Positions 45,110-54,989 of a stretch of 64,000 nucleotides of DNA are shown here, piece by piece (the first letter of the stretch is position 1; each line of letters starts with the position of its first letter). The position numbers and the translations under genes were made by a program. Under the pieces are notes generated by a model. That model did no database searches. It was not told the origin of the DNA and saw nothing but the letters and a program-made list of their open reading frames with translations. This stretch comes from Cryptomeria japonica (lineage: Eukaryota; Streptophyta; Pinopsida; Cupressales; Cupressaceae): the NCBI RefSeq assembly GCF_030272615.1, contig NC_081405.1:607839677-607903676 (forward strand). The letters are read 5' to 3'.

Positions 45110-45383
45110 AAAATTAAACTGTTTGGACATTCTTAAAGGTCTTAATCAAATTGCTAAGAGCACTGATCAAGATCCTAAAGAGTAAATGCCATGTGAATTG
45201 TATGAATCAATGTCACAAGATGTCAATGTCATCCATCCTAAGCACATCCGTTGCTCAAGGAAATTTCAGCCACATAATATAACAGAGAAATTTAGTGTAC
45301 CTATTGCGGAGGAAATTAAGCCGTGGGCTCATAAAATAAGGCGGAGAACGTCATTTGATGAAACTTATTTCTTCCACAACTGA
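45110..45383 (+). pseudogene. Unidentified coding-like fragment, copy 3 of 3
   Basis: After a stop at 45183, the frame is open from 45186: MPCELYESMSQDVNVIHPKH, IRCSRKFQPHNITEKFSVPI, AEEIKPWAHKIRRRTSFDET, YFFHN. The stop that cuts copy 1 after HNIT is absent here. I do not recognise the family, and it is not obviously a transposon protein. Confidence 0.4.
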
Positions 45384-45446
45384 TATTTGCTCTAGGAATT
45401 TGAGCGATTTCTTATGTTCGAATTACAGGACTGTTGCGTCAATTAC

Positions 45447-46443
45447 CTTTGTCTCTCTGCTTGGGTTGACATTTCCATCTCTCAATAAGCTCCGCGACAC
45501 TAGATGCAATTTGCTCCAGCAGCTCTCCTTGATCTCTACGATGCACACAATAAATCTCTTATTCAATTTTATATGCACAATATTAATTAGAAATTCTAAA
45601 ATTTAAAATGAACAACTAATCTCGTAACCTAATAGCATGCGCTACAGATATAATGTTTTAAAATCCACAGCAGACTATGAAATTATCAAATTTCTCTCCT
45701 CCAATTTGAGTTATCAAAAGAAATTGATGGCAAATGGCACATTCTTTTTTCATAGACTTTAGATTACATCGACTCTTGATTTACTCATTACATCTAAGTG
45801 AAAGCATGAATTTCGTTAACTGAAGCAAACAAAGCAATAAATAATTATACCCTCTAAAAATATAGCCCTTGATATATGAAACCTCATGAAGTGCTTTCCT
45901 CCACTCATCAACTGTATCGACCTCAAATTTCCCAGAGTGCTTATGCTTTTGAAAGGCTGGAGCATACACACTATCTTTGTCTTTCATTCGGAGCTCCGAA
46001 GGCTTAACTCCACAAAATACAGGTATGATGGGAGCCCCAGTTTTGAGGATCAGATTCAGCTATTTCAAACACAAAGTCGACTCTGCATAATTCGCAGACA
46101 TAATGACAATATGTAGAGATGCGGAGTAAATAGCGTCCTCTATTGACTGAGGTATGCTGTTCCCAACTTGGATTGATTTCTTGTGAACGAAGACCTTCAA
46201 TCCCTTATTCTCAAGATTATGAAAGATTAGGCTTGCTACGGTTTTCTTCACATCTGCACCTCGATGGTTAAGGAATACGTCATAGTATGGTGCAGCGAGG
46301 AAAAGAGATTTTGGGTTATTGTAAGCATGCTCATCATTTTCCATGGTAACAGGGCAGGTGAGAGCAAGGCAAAGAGACGGACAAAACATTATTTCAAGAA
46401 GGCACAGAAGAATGGTTATTTCCATGGCAGCAAGACAATACAA
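45447..46443 (-). pseudogene. TIR-domain resistance gene relic, copy B
   Basis: Exon 1 (46443-45851) and exon 2 (45535-45447) match copy A, with the same in-phase donor (GT at 45850) and acceptor. The TIR frame runs open through YDVFLNHRGADVKK and SANYAESTLCLK. It then hits TAG (46062-46060) exactly where copy A has GAG, the Glu of the conserved WCLxEL block, and continues in the same frame as LNLILKTGAPIIPVF. Two other family residues differ: FVHKK for FVDKK, and Leu for the expected Trp in STLCLK. Exon 2 reads GDQGELLEQIASSVAELIER. No NB-ARC or LRR follows. With one nonsense codon this is the less damaged copy, but it is still a TIR-plus-linker fragment. Confidence 0.85.
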
Positions 46444-46490
46444 TCAGAGAAGACTGATTATTTGCATGGGAGCAAGGCGAGATAGGCTGT

Positions 46491-46608
46491 TTACAGTTAT
46501 ATAGACCAGGGATTATGACTCTACAGGCTTGTACGTGTACAATATTAATTTACAGTTATATAGACCAGGGATTATGACTAGAGGCTTGTACGTGTACAAT
46601 GTGAATAG
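46491..46608 (-). promoter_or_regulatory. Tandemly duplicated TATA/ACGT module upstream of TIR copy B
   Basis: A 59-bp unit (46491-46549) recurs at 46550-46608 with few changes. Each unit carries the minus-strand TATATAA and the palindrome GTACGTGTAC. Copy A has a single unit (about 19040-19095). Confidence 0.6.
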
Positions 46609-46699
46609 AACCAGGGCCTTCTACGGCCACTCTAAAATTTAACTTTTGAAAATTTGATTGCTATACAATGTATTTTGTCTCGAAGTCAAACACATAATT

Positions 46700-47003
46700 T
46701 GTTGGAGTCTAATCTCACCCACCCCATCCACATGCTCCGTACGCACAAGTGTTTACAGTATTACCAGGATTTGGATTTGTTTTCAACATCTACTCCAACC
46801 TGTCCACCGTACCATCTATAGTCTTCAAACATTATTTTATATGCAAAAAATTCTGGAAGTTTCCAGCTACCTCCTGCCCATTCTAGAAACATCTAAGACC
46901 TCCATTAAAAGAGGCATTTTGTAATCATTTTGTGAAATGAATGAATGAATGAAATATGTTTATGGGGTATTTGTCTGCCCTATTTCCTCCCCTGTTTCTA
47001 ACA
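46700..47003 (+). repeat. 5' LTR (304 bp)
   Basis: TG...CA ends. Contains a GAATGAATGAATGAAA microsatellite with two more GAAT units than the 3' LTR. The plus-strand frame at 46658-46924 that crosses it is not a gene. Confidence 0.95.
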
Positions 47004-47004
47004 T

Positions 47005-47016
47005 TGGTATCAGAGC
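47005..47016 (+). other. Primer-binding site, initiator-Met tRNA
   Basis: TGGTATCAGAGC, an exact complement of the plant initiator tRNA 3' end, 1 bp after the LTR. Confidence 0.95.
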
Positions 47017-47821
47017 TAATGGTATACGATCTTGAAGAGCTTGGAGAGGCAGATGAATCTAAAGGAATGCTGGTTTGAAGACAAGCTGCTTAGGAGTCGC
47101 CCAAATTGTAGGATACACTGAAGCTGCTGAAGGTGATATCGCTGCTACAGACCAGACAGAGCTCATATTTGCAATGGGAGTCAGATTTTGATTAGTTGCA
47201 TGCCAATTAGTAGAGCTGATGTGGGAGGAATGTTCTCTGTGGAGATTGTTGGATTGCTGTTGTTCTCTCTGTGTTTTCTGATGACAGTTTTAGGGAGTGC
47301 TGATCTTTGGCCATTACTTAGCACAACATAAATCTCCTCTTACAAGGGCTGCATCTTCTCATAACAATCCGTAAGACTATCATTTATTTGGGTTTGATTA
47401 TTTATTTGTATGGAGAAGGGTGCTCTCGATTCAAATTCTGGTTTAAGTGCCCCAATTTATAATGCCATGTTCTTCTTTGTATCTCTTTGAGCTATTGTGT
47501 GAGGATTGTGAAGCTCTCTGACTTGCATAGAAAGAGATTTGTAATGGTCTGCTCTGATTTGACTCCTCTGTGTAATCTTCTGCGCTACTTTGTTTTTGTT
47601 TAGTTCCTTCTCATGAAAATCATTGCCCCTTGAAGAAAAGAAAGTCATGGACAGTGATGACTATTGGAGAAAATAGAGAGCCAAAGGATTATTGAAGAAG
47701 CTACTATAGACGCTCAAGCCGATTGGAGAAGGGAAGTCGAAGGGTATCACTTGTTCAAAGGAAATTCATAGTACAGAAATACAAGTGTCTAAACAAGGTA
47801 AGTTTAATTCTTTTTGTTTCG
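47017..47821 (+). other. Leader of the small LTR element
   Basis: About 800 bp without a supported frame. A strong splice-donor consensus (CAAGGTAAGTTT) occurs near 47793-47804, just upstream of the first in-frame ATG at 47822. A spliced leader is possible but I see no decisive acceptor. Confidence 0.5.
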
Positions 47822-48820
47822 ATGGGTAAAGTGGACAGAGTAAAGAAAGAGAAAACAAAGGATTTGGAAAAAGAATTGAAGGAATATAAAAAGAAAATTT
47901 CAGAAGTGATAATGCTTTTAAAAGAGAAACAAATGGAAAAATGTGAACTATTAGATGAAAATTATGATCTTGAAAAAGAACTGAATGAAGTTAAAGATAA
48001 AAATAAGGAATTAGAAGAGAAATTACAATTATTTGATGATGTCAAAAGGAAGTTTGATGATTTGGAAGAAATTTCAAAAAGGTTAGAAGAAGAAAACAAT
48101 TTACAAAAAAGGGAAATTTTAAATCTGAAACAAGAGAATGAATGTTTGAAGTTAAAACTACTAGTTAGTAATGCTTCATGTGACACAAAAGATTTGTGTT
48201 CATCATTCCGTGAAAGTGAATTATTTGAAACTGTTTGTGATAAAAACTACAAGAAAGAAGTTGAGAATGTGTTTGCAAATTATGTTAGTTGTGATGATAA
48301 GAATATTGGTTTAAAAATCATGAAGAAAATGGGTTATAAAGGTCAAGGATTGGGAAAACAAGAACAAGGAATTAGAGAGCCTATTGAGCCTATAATGAGG
48401 CCAAAGTATGAAGGCCTTGGATATAGCAAATGTGAAAATGATGTTCAACATGATATATGTTTAAACAAATCAGTTCAAAGAAAGAAAGAAACCTAGTGTT
48501 CTCATTGCAATAGAGAAGGACATAGAAAAGAGATGTGTTTGGATTTGCATCCATGTAAAATTTGTGGTTTGAGAAATCATTCTGAAAAAATGTATTGGAA
48601 GAAAGAATCAATAACAGGTTGTATAAAAATGGATTGTGGATGGACCTATGGAACTAATTGGCAAAAGCTCACTGATATGTTCAAAAGATTGTACAAATGT
48701 TCATATGTGAAGAACAATAGAAGTAATGAAAGCTTTGAATGTCCAAAAGGGATTAAAAATGTTTTCAGCCAAAAGAAACCATTGTCTAGGAAGGCAACTA
48801 CTGATTGTATGATGTTTTGA
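47822..48820 (+). pseudogene. Coiled-coil, G-patch, zinc-knuckle protein with one nonsense codon
   Basis: A single frame from the first ATG (47822) to TGA (48818-48820), interrupted only by TAG at 48494-48496. Residues about 8-120 form a long charged coiled coil ([33 protein letters not shown]). About 160-200 is a G-patch ([20 protein letters not shown], then [15 protein letters not shown]). Right after the TAG comes CSHCNREGHRKEMC, a perfect CX2CX4HX4C, then CKICGLRNHSEKMY, a second knuckle with Tyr for the last Cys. The zinc knuckles suggest nucleic-acid binding and the coiled coil self-assembly, so it may act as a gag substitute. The sequence is not recognisably a standard copia gag. An alternative is a captured host gene. 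Confidence 0.8.
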
Positions 48821-49060
48821 AGACTTCAAACCAAAGAGATTAAGAGACTACAACAGCAGTTGAAGAAAATTGGAGGACAAGAAAGAAAGAGAAGTTGATG
48901 AAAGAAATCAGAAAATCAGAGGAGGATATCAGTTAAAGAGAAGACATTGTGAATGCTGAAAAATGCAGTAGATGTAGCAACAACCAGTTAGTAAGAAAAC
49001 CAAAGAAGAGATCACAGACAAAAAGGGAAGAACAAAAGAATGGATAGAATATTGGTAGTT

Positions 49061-49075
49061 GAGATTAAGGGGGAG
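49061..49075 (+). other. Polypurine tract
   Basis: GAGATTAAGGGGGAG directly abuts the 3' LTR, the plus-strand priming site. Confidence 0.85.
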
Positions 49076-49371
49076 TGTTGGAGTCTAATCTCACCTACCC
49101 CCATCCACATGCTCCATATGCACAAGTGTTTACAGAATTAACAGGATTTGGATTTGTTTTCAACATCTACTCCAACCTGTCCATCGTACCATCTATAGTC
49201 TTCAAACATTATTTTATATGCAAAAATTCTGGAAGTTTCCAGCTACCTCCTGCCCATTCTAGAAACATCTAAGACCTCCATTAAAAGAGGCATTTTGTAA
49301 TCATTTTGTGGAATGAATGAAATATGTTTATGGTGTATTTGTCTGCCCTATTTCCTCCCCTGTTTCTAACA
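49076..49371 (+). repeat. 3' LTR (296 bp)
   Basis: Same TG...CA ends as the 5' LTR; followed by the target duplication TAATT. Confidence 0.95.
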
Positions 49372-50689
49372 TAATTCAGGTTCTTGTTACTTTATTTTAT
49401 AGCGTTTTCCAAAATGGCTTGATCTGTTGGAAGAATCAAATGCAAATTCCAAAATAGCTTGATCTATTGGAAGAATCAAATGCCAATGTAGAGCTAAAGT
49501 TAAAGTAGGACAACATCATGTCACTATGCTTCCAGCGGCATCCGACAATACTTACACTACGGGATTGTGAAAGGGAAGTTCACCCACTCCGATGTTGATT
49601 TCCTTGGCTTTTAGACATCTTCTTCAAATTGTAGCATGACTCCTAGGTCTTCAGATTTGTTGAAATCGCCTATTATAGACTTATGTGCCAGTCGTCGAGT
49701 AGAGTACCCGTAGGGGAGAGTGGATAAAAGGAATGGTTGCTACCGGGACCAAGATTCCAATGACCAGCATCAACTCGGCATACATGCATGTCTAATTATG
49801 AGGACTTCCAGTTGTGGTAGGACTCCTAGCTCTTCAGATTTGTTGTAGCAGGACTCCACCTGTAATTATATTGGTTGTAGCCTCTACACCGATTCATATT
49901 TTCAACATGCACTTCATGCATGACATGCATCATATTCAACTTAGTGCAAGAAAAATAATAAAAACTATTTATCAAACTATTTTTTTACAATAAATATTAT
50001 TCGCATAAAGAAACAAACAGTCCTAAATATAGAATTGGAGGTGGGTTTCTTATGGAGTGAGTTTAGCGGTGGAACTCCCAGTAAGCCTCCGTAATGATGG
50101 AACTTCATGTTTTGATGGTGGAACTAACAGTTCAGAATCAGTTTCCAATATACCCCCCTTGATGTTGAGACTCACAATTTTATCTTGAACCTTTGAAAAA
50201 CTGGATCTTTGCAACTCGATGTGGCCTTAAAAGATAACTTGATGTGGCAAAGTCCAAACTCTTGCAACTCACTGTGCAACATCAATCATAGCAAGAAGTC
50301 ATCAACTACTTATAACATAATCCAAAAATAACTTATAACCTTGACTAAAAATGAATTGATAACTTAACTAAATCACCATCAATCCTTAGCTTAATAGTGA
50401 ACCATGCTAGACAAAAATTATATTATTTGACATTTTCGATGTAGGTAATTTTATTTTCCAAACTTGGGATGATGGAAAATGGAGTTTTGATATTAGATTT
50501 AGATTTTTTTTGGGACCAACACTTTAATAAAAATTGTGTGGTATGATTAATGACCATTTTGAATACAAATTGTGTGATTTTTTATTGCAAAAATCTTGCA
50601 CACAATCAAATCCAGAAACTACACTCTTGTTTATATGATGGATTATGGAAATCTCTTAGAATTTCCTTCTTTCTTTTGACAAATTTCTT
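49372..50689. other. Duplicated spacer, counterpart of 19113-20039
   Basis: No gene. Includes a 40-bp tandem duplication (49407-49446 and 49447-49486, TTCCAAAATGGCTTGATCTG-type). About 49487-49650 has no counterpart in copy A. Confidence 0.6.
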
Positions 50690-51240
50690 TTATTGGATTT
50701 GCCACTGCACTTCACTCTAGGATTCAAATATATATATTTTTTACTGTTATTTATTCATCAACATTTGAAATTTGATTTTGATCTTTTTCTTTGTTAGATT
50801 TGTTTTTTCATTTGTTCCAATTTATGATTCAAGGATTTTGGAATAATGGTTTAGTTTTTGGATGGAAGGAGTTATATTAGAAACCTTATTGTAAGGATAC
50901 ACATAGCCCCTAATTTAATGCTTTCATTAAATGGAGCTACCTTCAATATTGGTAAGCTACCATTACAATCATTATATTTCTTGATTGATGGATAAAAAAG
51001 GAACTTGATATCTACGATTCATACAAAATTGTTATAGTTCATAAGTACCTTGTTCATGTAGGCCTAATCTTTTTCTTTTATATTCTATGATTTTATATAT
51101 TTCATTTGTAATGGGGTATTTATCATTTTTTAATCAAGATATAATATCATTTTTGTGTAGTTAAAAATGATCAATGTTTGGTATTTTTACTTCTACAAAA
51201 AAGTTTACTTTGACAAAAGTGGATGATCTTAGTTGATAGG
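50690..51240 (+). repeat. Dispersed repeat, copy of 20040-20600
   Basis: Near-identical to 20040-20600 and related to 1625-2140. No frame. Confidence 0.75.
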
Positions 51241-51479
51241 ATATTGGGGATTTTCCCTTCTTAATTCTTGTTGTTGACTGATCACTTTTAGTGATGGTGT
51301 GATCCATGGTATAGTCTTTATTAACATGTTTTATATCATCCCTGTCATTTATTTTATCATCTTTGTATCCAAAAAGGAAAGTGTCTTATATTGGGATATG
51401 AAGGTTGTTGGGGTATGATATGATTAGGTTCCATTAGGTCTCTTATCCATGTTATAATTAGTGTCTTATTTTAGGACTT

Positions 51480-52110
51480 TATTGATGTCCACTCCACTTT
51501 AGAAGGTTGCAATTTATTCTTCAATGCTTCCAACACTTCATCTAATTTAATAATCTTCTTAAAGGAGAAACTACAAAGGCTCTCCACCACAACTCATATA
51601 TGATATTTCAAAATGGATAGAGGATATATAATTTTCTCTACCATAGATATTATAGGAGAAAAACGCATGCCTTTTAATTCCACTTGCTCCTATTGTCTAT
51701 CCTCGAGTAGTTGTTTTATTTGCAATTTTGATAAGACAATGTTGTCTTCAAGAAAGGGAGAAGGGAGTCTCAATTAGACTAGTTGTTCCATGCATTGTCT
51801 CATCAACTTTATTGTGTGATTCAAGGTGTTTATACTGTTCTTTTCAATGTTATTTTTTTACTTCTTAAGAACTCAATAAACTTACTAGCTACTTGTCTCC
51901 TATTACCCACTCCTACTACACGTAGATCATCTTCGGTTGTGCTACAATGCTTCTGCACTAGCAATTGAGCATCTACAACATCTGGCATAACAAATGTGAG
52001 TATTTGTTCTATGATACTACTCACCTCCACGCTTAAATTTTGTGAATCTGTGATGAATCTTAGCTTGGTCTTCAGATGAGTGGCAATGTCTTTAATTCTC
52101 TCCTAGTGTG
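51480..52110 (-). pseudogene. Unidentified coding-like relic, copy B
   Basis: Frame 52030-51830 reads SIIEQILTFVMPDVVDAQLL, VQKHCSTTEDDLRVVGVGNR and RQVASKFIEFLRSKK, differing from copy A mainly by substitutions. Downstream FLEDNIVLSKLQIKQLLEDR and KIIKLDEVLEALKNKLQ match in a second frame. It shares the stop after the KYHI block with copy A and has an extra stop after LLEDRQ. The family is unknown. Confidence 0.45.
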
Positions 52111-53229
52111 AAAAATATATTTATTAGATCATGGGGGGGATAATATTATTTTGTAAAGAGTAGTAGGATAATTCATCCTTTTGTTTCTATAGTTGTTGGT
52201 CCTCGACTTGAATTTCATGCTCAAGTTGATGTTGTATGCCTTTGGAGTTTGGGAAACTTTACAGTATTTCATATAGTTTTGTTGGGTGTTGTGGTATCGT
52301 CATTGATGTCAACCCTCAGTGTTGTGGATATTTAGGTGATTAATATCTCTTATGGAGTTATTTTATTATCATTGATGTGTTGTCATTAATGTAAAATACA
52401 TATGTGTGCTAAGGAGATGGTTTAGATGGTTGATGGAGGCCTACCAGGACAACCATACCCAGCTATGTGATGACACTCTTACCTTATGTTCATTAGTGTG
52501 CAGTTTTTGTTGATTTTTCTTGGAACACTATTGTGGGAGTCATATCTATTGTTTATGCTTTTTGTGAGTACCTGATATTCATGTTAGATCATGTGACACT
52601 TATGATGGATTGCGAGGATTTAGTTTCGCTAGTGCTCCAATTGTTCTCTTGTATTTACTCCATATCATGTTTCAGATGAATCCTCTTTCTTTTTCTTGGA
52701 TCATTCATGTATCTCTTTGTCCCTATTTGGTCATATGTATTATTTTCTTTTGTACGCCTTGATGGCAGGATGTAATTGATGTGAACCTTATATATTTTTA
52801 ACCTATTATTTATTAGAAGGTTCTTGCATTTGAAGCAGACCTGAAGATGTAGTCCATTAGGGGTGAACTCTGATATCAATTTTGGTGTTGTATGGTGTAT
52901 GTGTTCATTTGGTTCCTTTTTATTTTTGATGTATGAATGACATTATGGTTAAAATGTATAATGTAATATAGGTGATATTAATCTTAATTGTATGTATGAG
53001 GTTATTAATTAAATGCAGTAATATGGATTATGAGGGATGCAGCTTAGTGATGTAATGTAGCTAATGTCAGATGTATATATTCAATCATGCGAGTTAAATC
53101 TCTTATGGAATTTAATTTTTGTCCTTGTGGTAATCATTTTATCATGAGTAGATTTAATCATTCTCATTTTTATTTGGATTAATAAACCTTAATGTTACTT
53201 GGATTAATTGAGTAATCTTCGTTGGAAAC
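52111..53229. other. Duplicated spacer, counterpart of 21481-22576
   Basis: AT-rich, no supported gene. Homology with copy A ends at CTTCGTTGGAAAC. Confidence 0.6.
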
Positions 53230-53379
53230 CCTTTAGGTGTTTAAGTTAAGTCTTCTGCTTGTGCAAATGTTACTACAATATTTAATTTAATGCATCTTTA
53301 AGCTCTTTAGTGTTTAAAAAAAATTATTTGCACTCTTTTCAAGAGTTTTAGTTGAATCCTTTAGGGTTTCTTGGCGGGG

Positions 53380-54732
53380 AATTACACGTTGCTGGAGAAT
53401 TGAAAGAAGATGAAGTTGTAAAAAAGGCACTCTGATCTCCTCCTAAAACTTGCAGTTATAAAGTATCTAGTATAGAAGAAGGTAAAGAATTGGATAATTA
53501 TCTAATTGATCGATTATATGGTTCTCTAACTATATTGGAGATGAAATAAATTAACAAAGATGCTCCTAAGAGTGAAACATCATTCAAAGTTAGTAAAAAG
53601 GTAGAATATGATGTTGTTAATCAGTATGATGACTTGGATGAAGTTGAGGAAAACTTTGTGAGAATATTAAAGAAAGGAACTAGCAAGTATAAAGGTAAGT
53701 TACCTTACAAATATTTTGATTATGGAGAATTGGTAATTTTGTATCCAAGTGTATCTTTAGAGAATAAGTAGATACAAACAAAAGAGCCAAGTTTAAAAGA
53801 AGTTTGTATTCCAAGGAAAACAATTGTTCCTCAAAATATGTGGATCAGGATGATTAAAATGATGTAAAACTATCAAGGCCTTGAAAGTTGGTGACAAAAA
53901 GGATGATGTTGGAAAATGTAAGAGTTTTGGTACCTTGCACACTTATAAAAACAATGAAAAGTCAATGATTGTGTTGAATGCCTTTCATACAAAATAAGAG
54001 TAAATTTTTTGTGTCATTGACGATGGGCACTCTCATCATATGACTAATTATAAAGGGAATTTCATAAGCCTTAATATATAGAATGGAGGATTAGTTAAGT
54101 TTGGTGACAAAGGGTGTAGTTAAATTTGTGGAAAAGGTACCATAAAAATTAATGGAAAAGAATAAGTTAAAGGATGTTCTTTATGGGAAAGGAATGAAAC
54201 ATAATCTTCTCAGTGTTAGTTAGATGAGAATAGTAGAGGGTAAAATATTACATTTAATAACAAGAGTTGTGAAATCAAAAAATGAAATAGTAGTAAATTA
54301 GTTGTAGAAGAAATTAGGATTGATGGGAAAGTTTGCCATCTAAAGAAGACAAATTGAAGTTGTTTGATGGATGAAACCATTGAATGTTGGTCATATAAAA
54401 AGAGTATTGATCACATGAATTATGATAATATGGTTAAGATCAACTCATACAATAAGGGATATGAAAATATAATCAAGAATACAAATACCCTATGCAAGGA
54501 ACATCAAATTGGAAAGAAAACTACAACAAGTTTCATGAACAAAGAGTATTTTACTAAGAAACCTTTGGAGTTGATACATATTGACCTATGCCAACCTACT
54601 AGAACACAAGGAAGCAATGATGAAAGGTAGTTTATATTTCTCATTGATGATTATTTTATAATGATTTGGGTTAAATTTTTGAGAGATAAATTAAAAGATC
54701 TATATAATTTTAAAATTTTTAAAACTATGGTT
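53380..54732 (+). pseudogene. Ty1/copia relic: gag end, protease, integrase start
   Basis: Plus-strand codons give the gag block YDVVNQYDDLDEVEENFVRI, LKKGTSKYKGKLPYKYFDYG (a CCHC knuckle whose Cys are Tyr). Next come the protease block CVIDDGHSHHMTNYKGNFIS, NLLSV-like codons near 54205, and the integrase approach SIDHMNYDNMVKI, CKEHQIGKKTTTSFMNKE, PLELIHIDLCQPTRTQ, FLIDDYFIMIWVKFLRDK. The order gag, protease, integrase is that of copia. Stops and frameshifts are frequent. The integrase is cut at 54732 by a LINE and continues at 58376. Confidence 0.85.
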
Positions 54733-54989
54733 TTTGAATAACGAAAAACAGGTTTTGATGGGCCCTTGAAACCCATTACAACCAAAAGATCAAAAGATAT
54801 ACATTAAAGTGCAAAAAACCACAAAAGACATCAACCAAGAAAAGGATAGCTGACACGCAAAAAAGCTGGCAAAATAGAGATAGCTAACAAAAAATAGGAC
54901 CGACAGAGAAAGAGCACAGGTTAGGTTAAGTTTTGAAGCATCTCAGCAACTTCCAGCTCTAGCTGTTCCATATTATCAGCCTCCCACTT

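Larger units (their letters stand above)
46700..49371 (+). mobile_element. Complete small LTR retroelement without pol, TSD TAATT
   Basis: 5' LTR 46700-47003 and 3' LTR 49076-49371 both run TGTTGGAGTC...TTTCTAACA. By eye about eight substitutions and a few short indels separate them. The 5-bp target duplication TAATT is perfect (46695-46699; 49372-49376). TGGTATCAGAGC at 47005 is an exact initiator-Met primer site, and AAGGGGGAG before 49076 is the polypurine tract. The 2.07-kb interior encodes one protein with coiled coil, G-patch and zinc knuckles and no protease, reverse transcriptase or integrase. It must have moved with enzymes from another element. It lies within the duplicated unit at a place missing from copy A. 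Confidence 0.95.

Noticed and set aside
46658-46924. 88-codon plus-strand frame, similar frame at 49075-49272
   Set aside because: Both are readings of LTR sequence; the frame differs between the LTR copies.
47962-48186. Ser/Phe-rich minus-strand frame
   Set aside because: Antisense shadow of the coiled coil in the 46.7-kb element.
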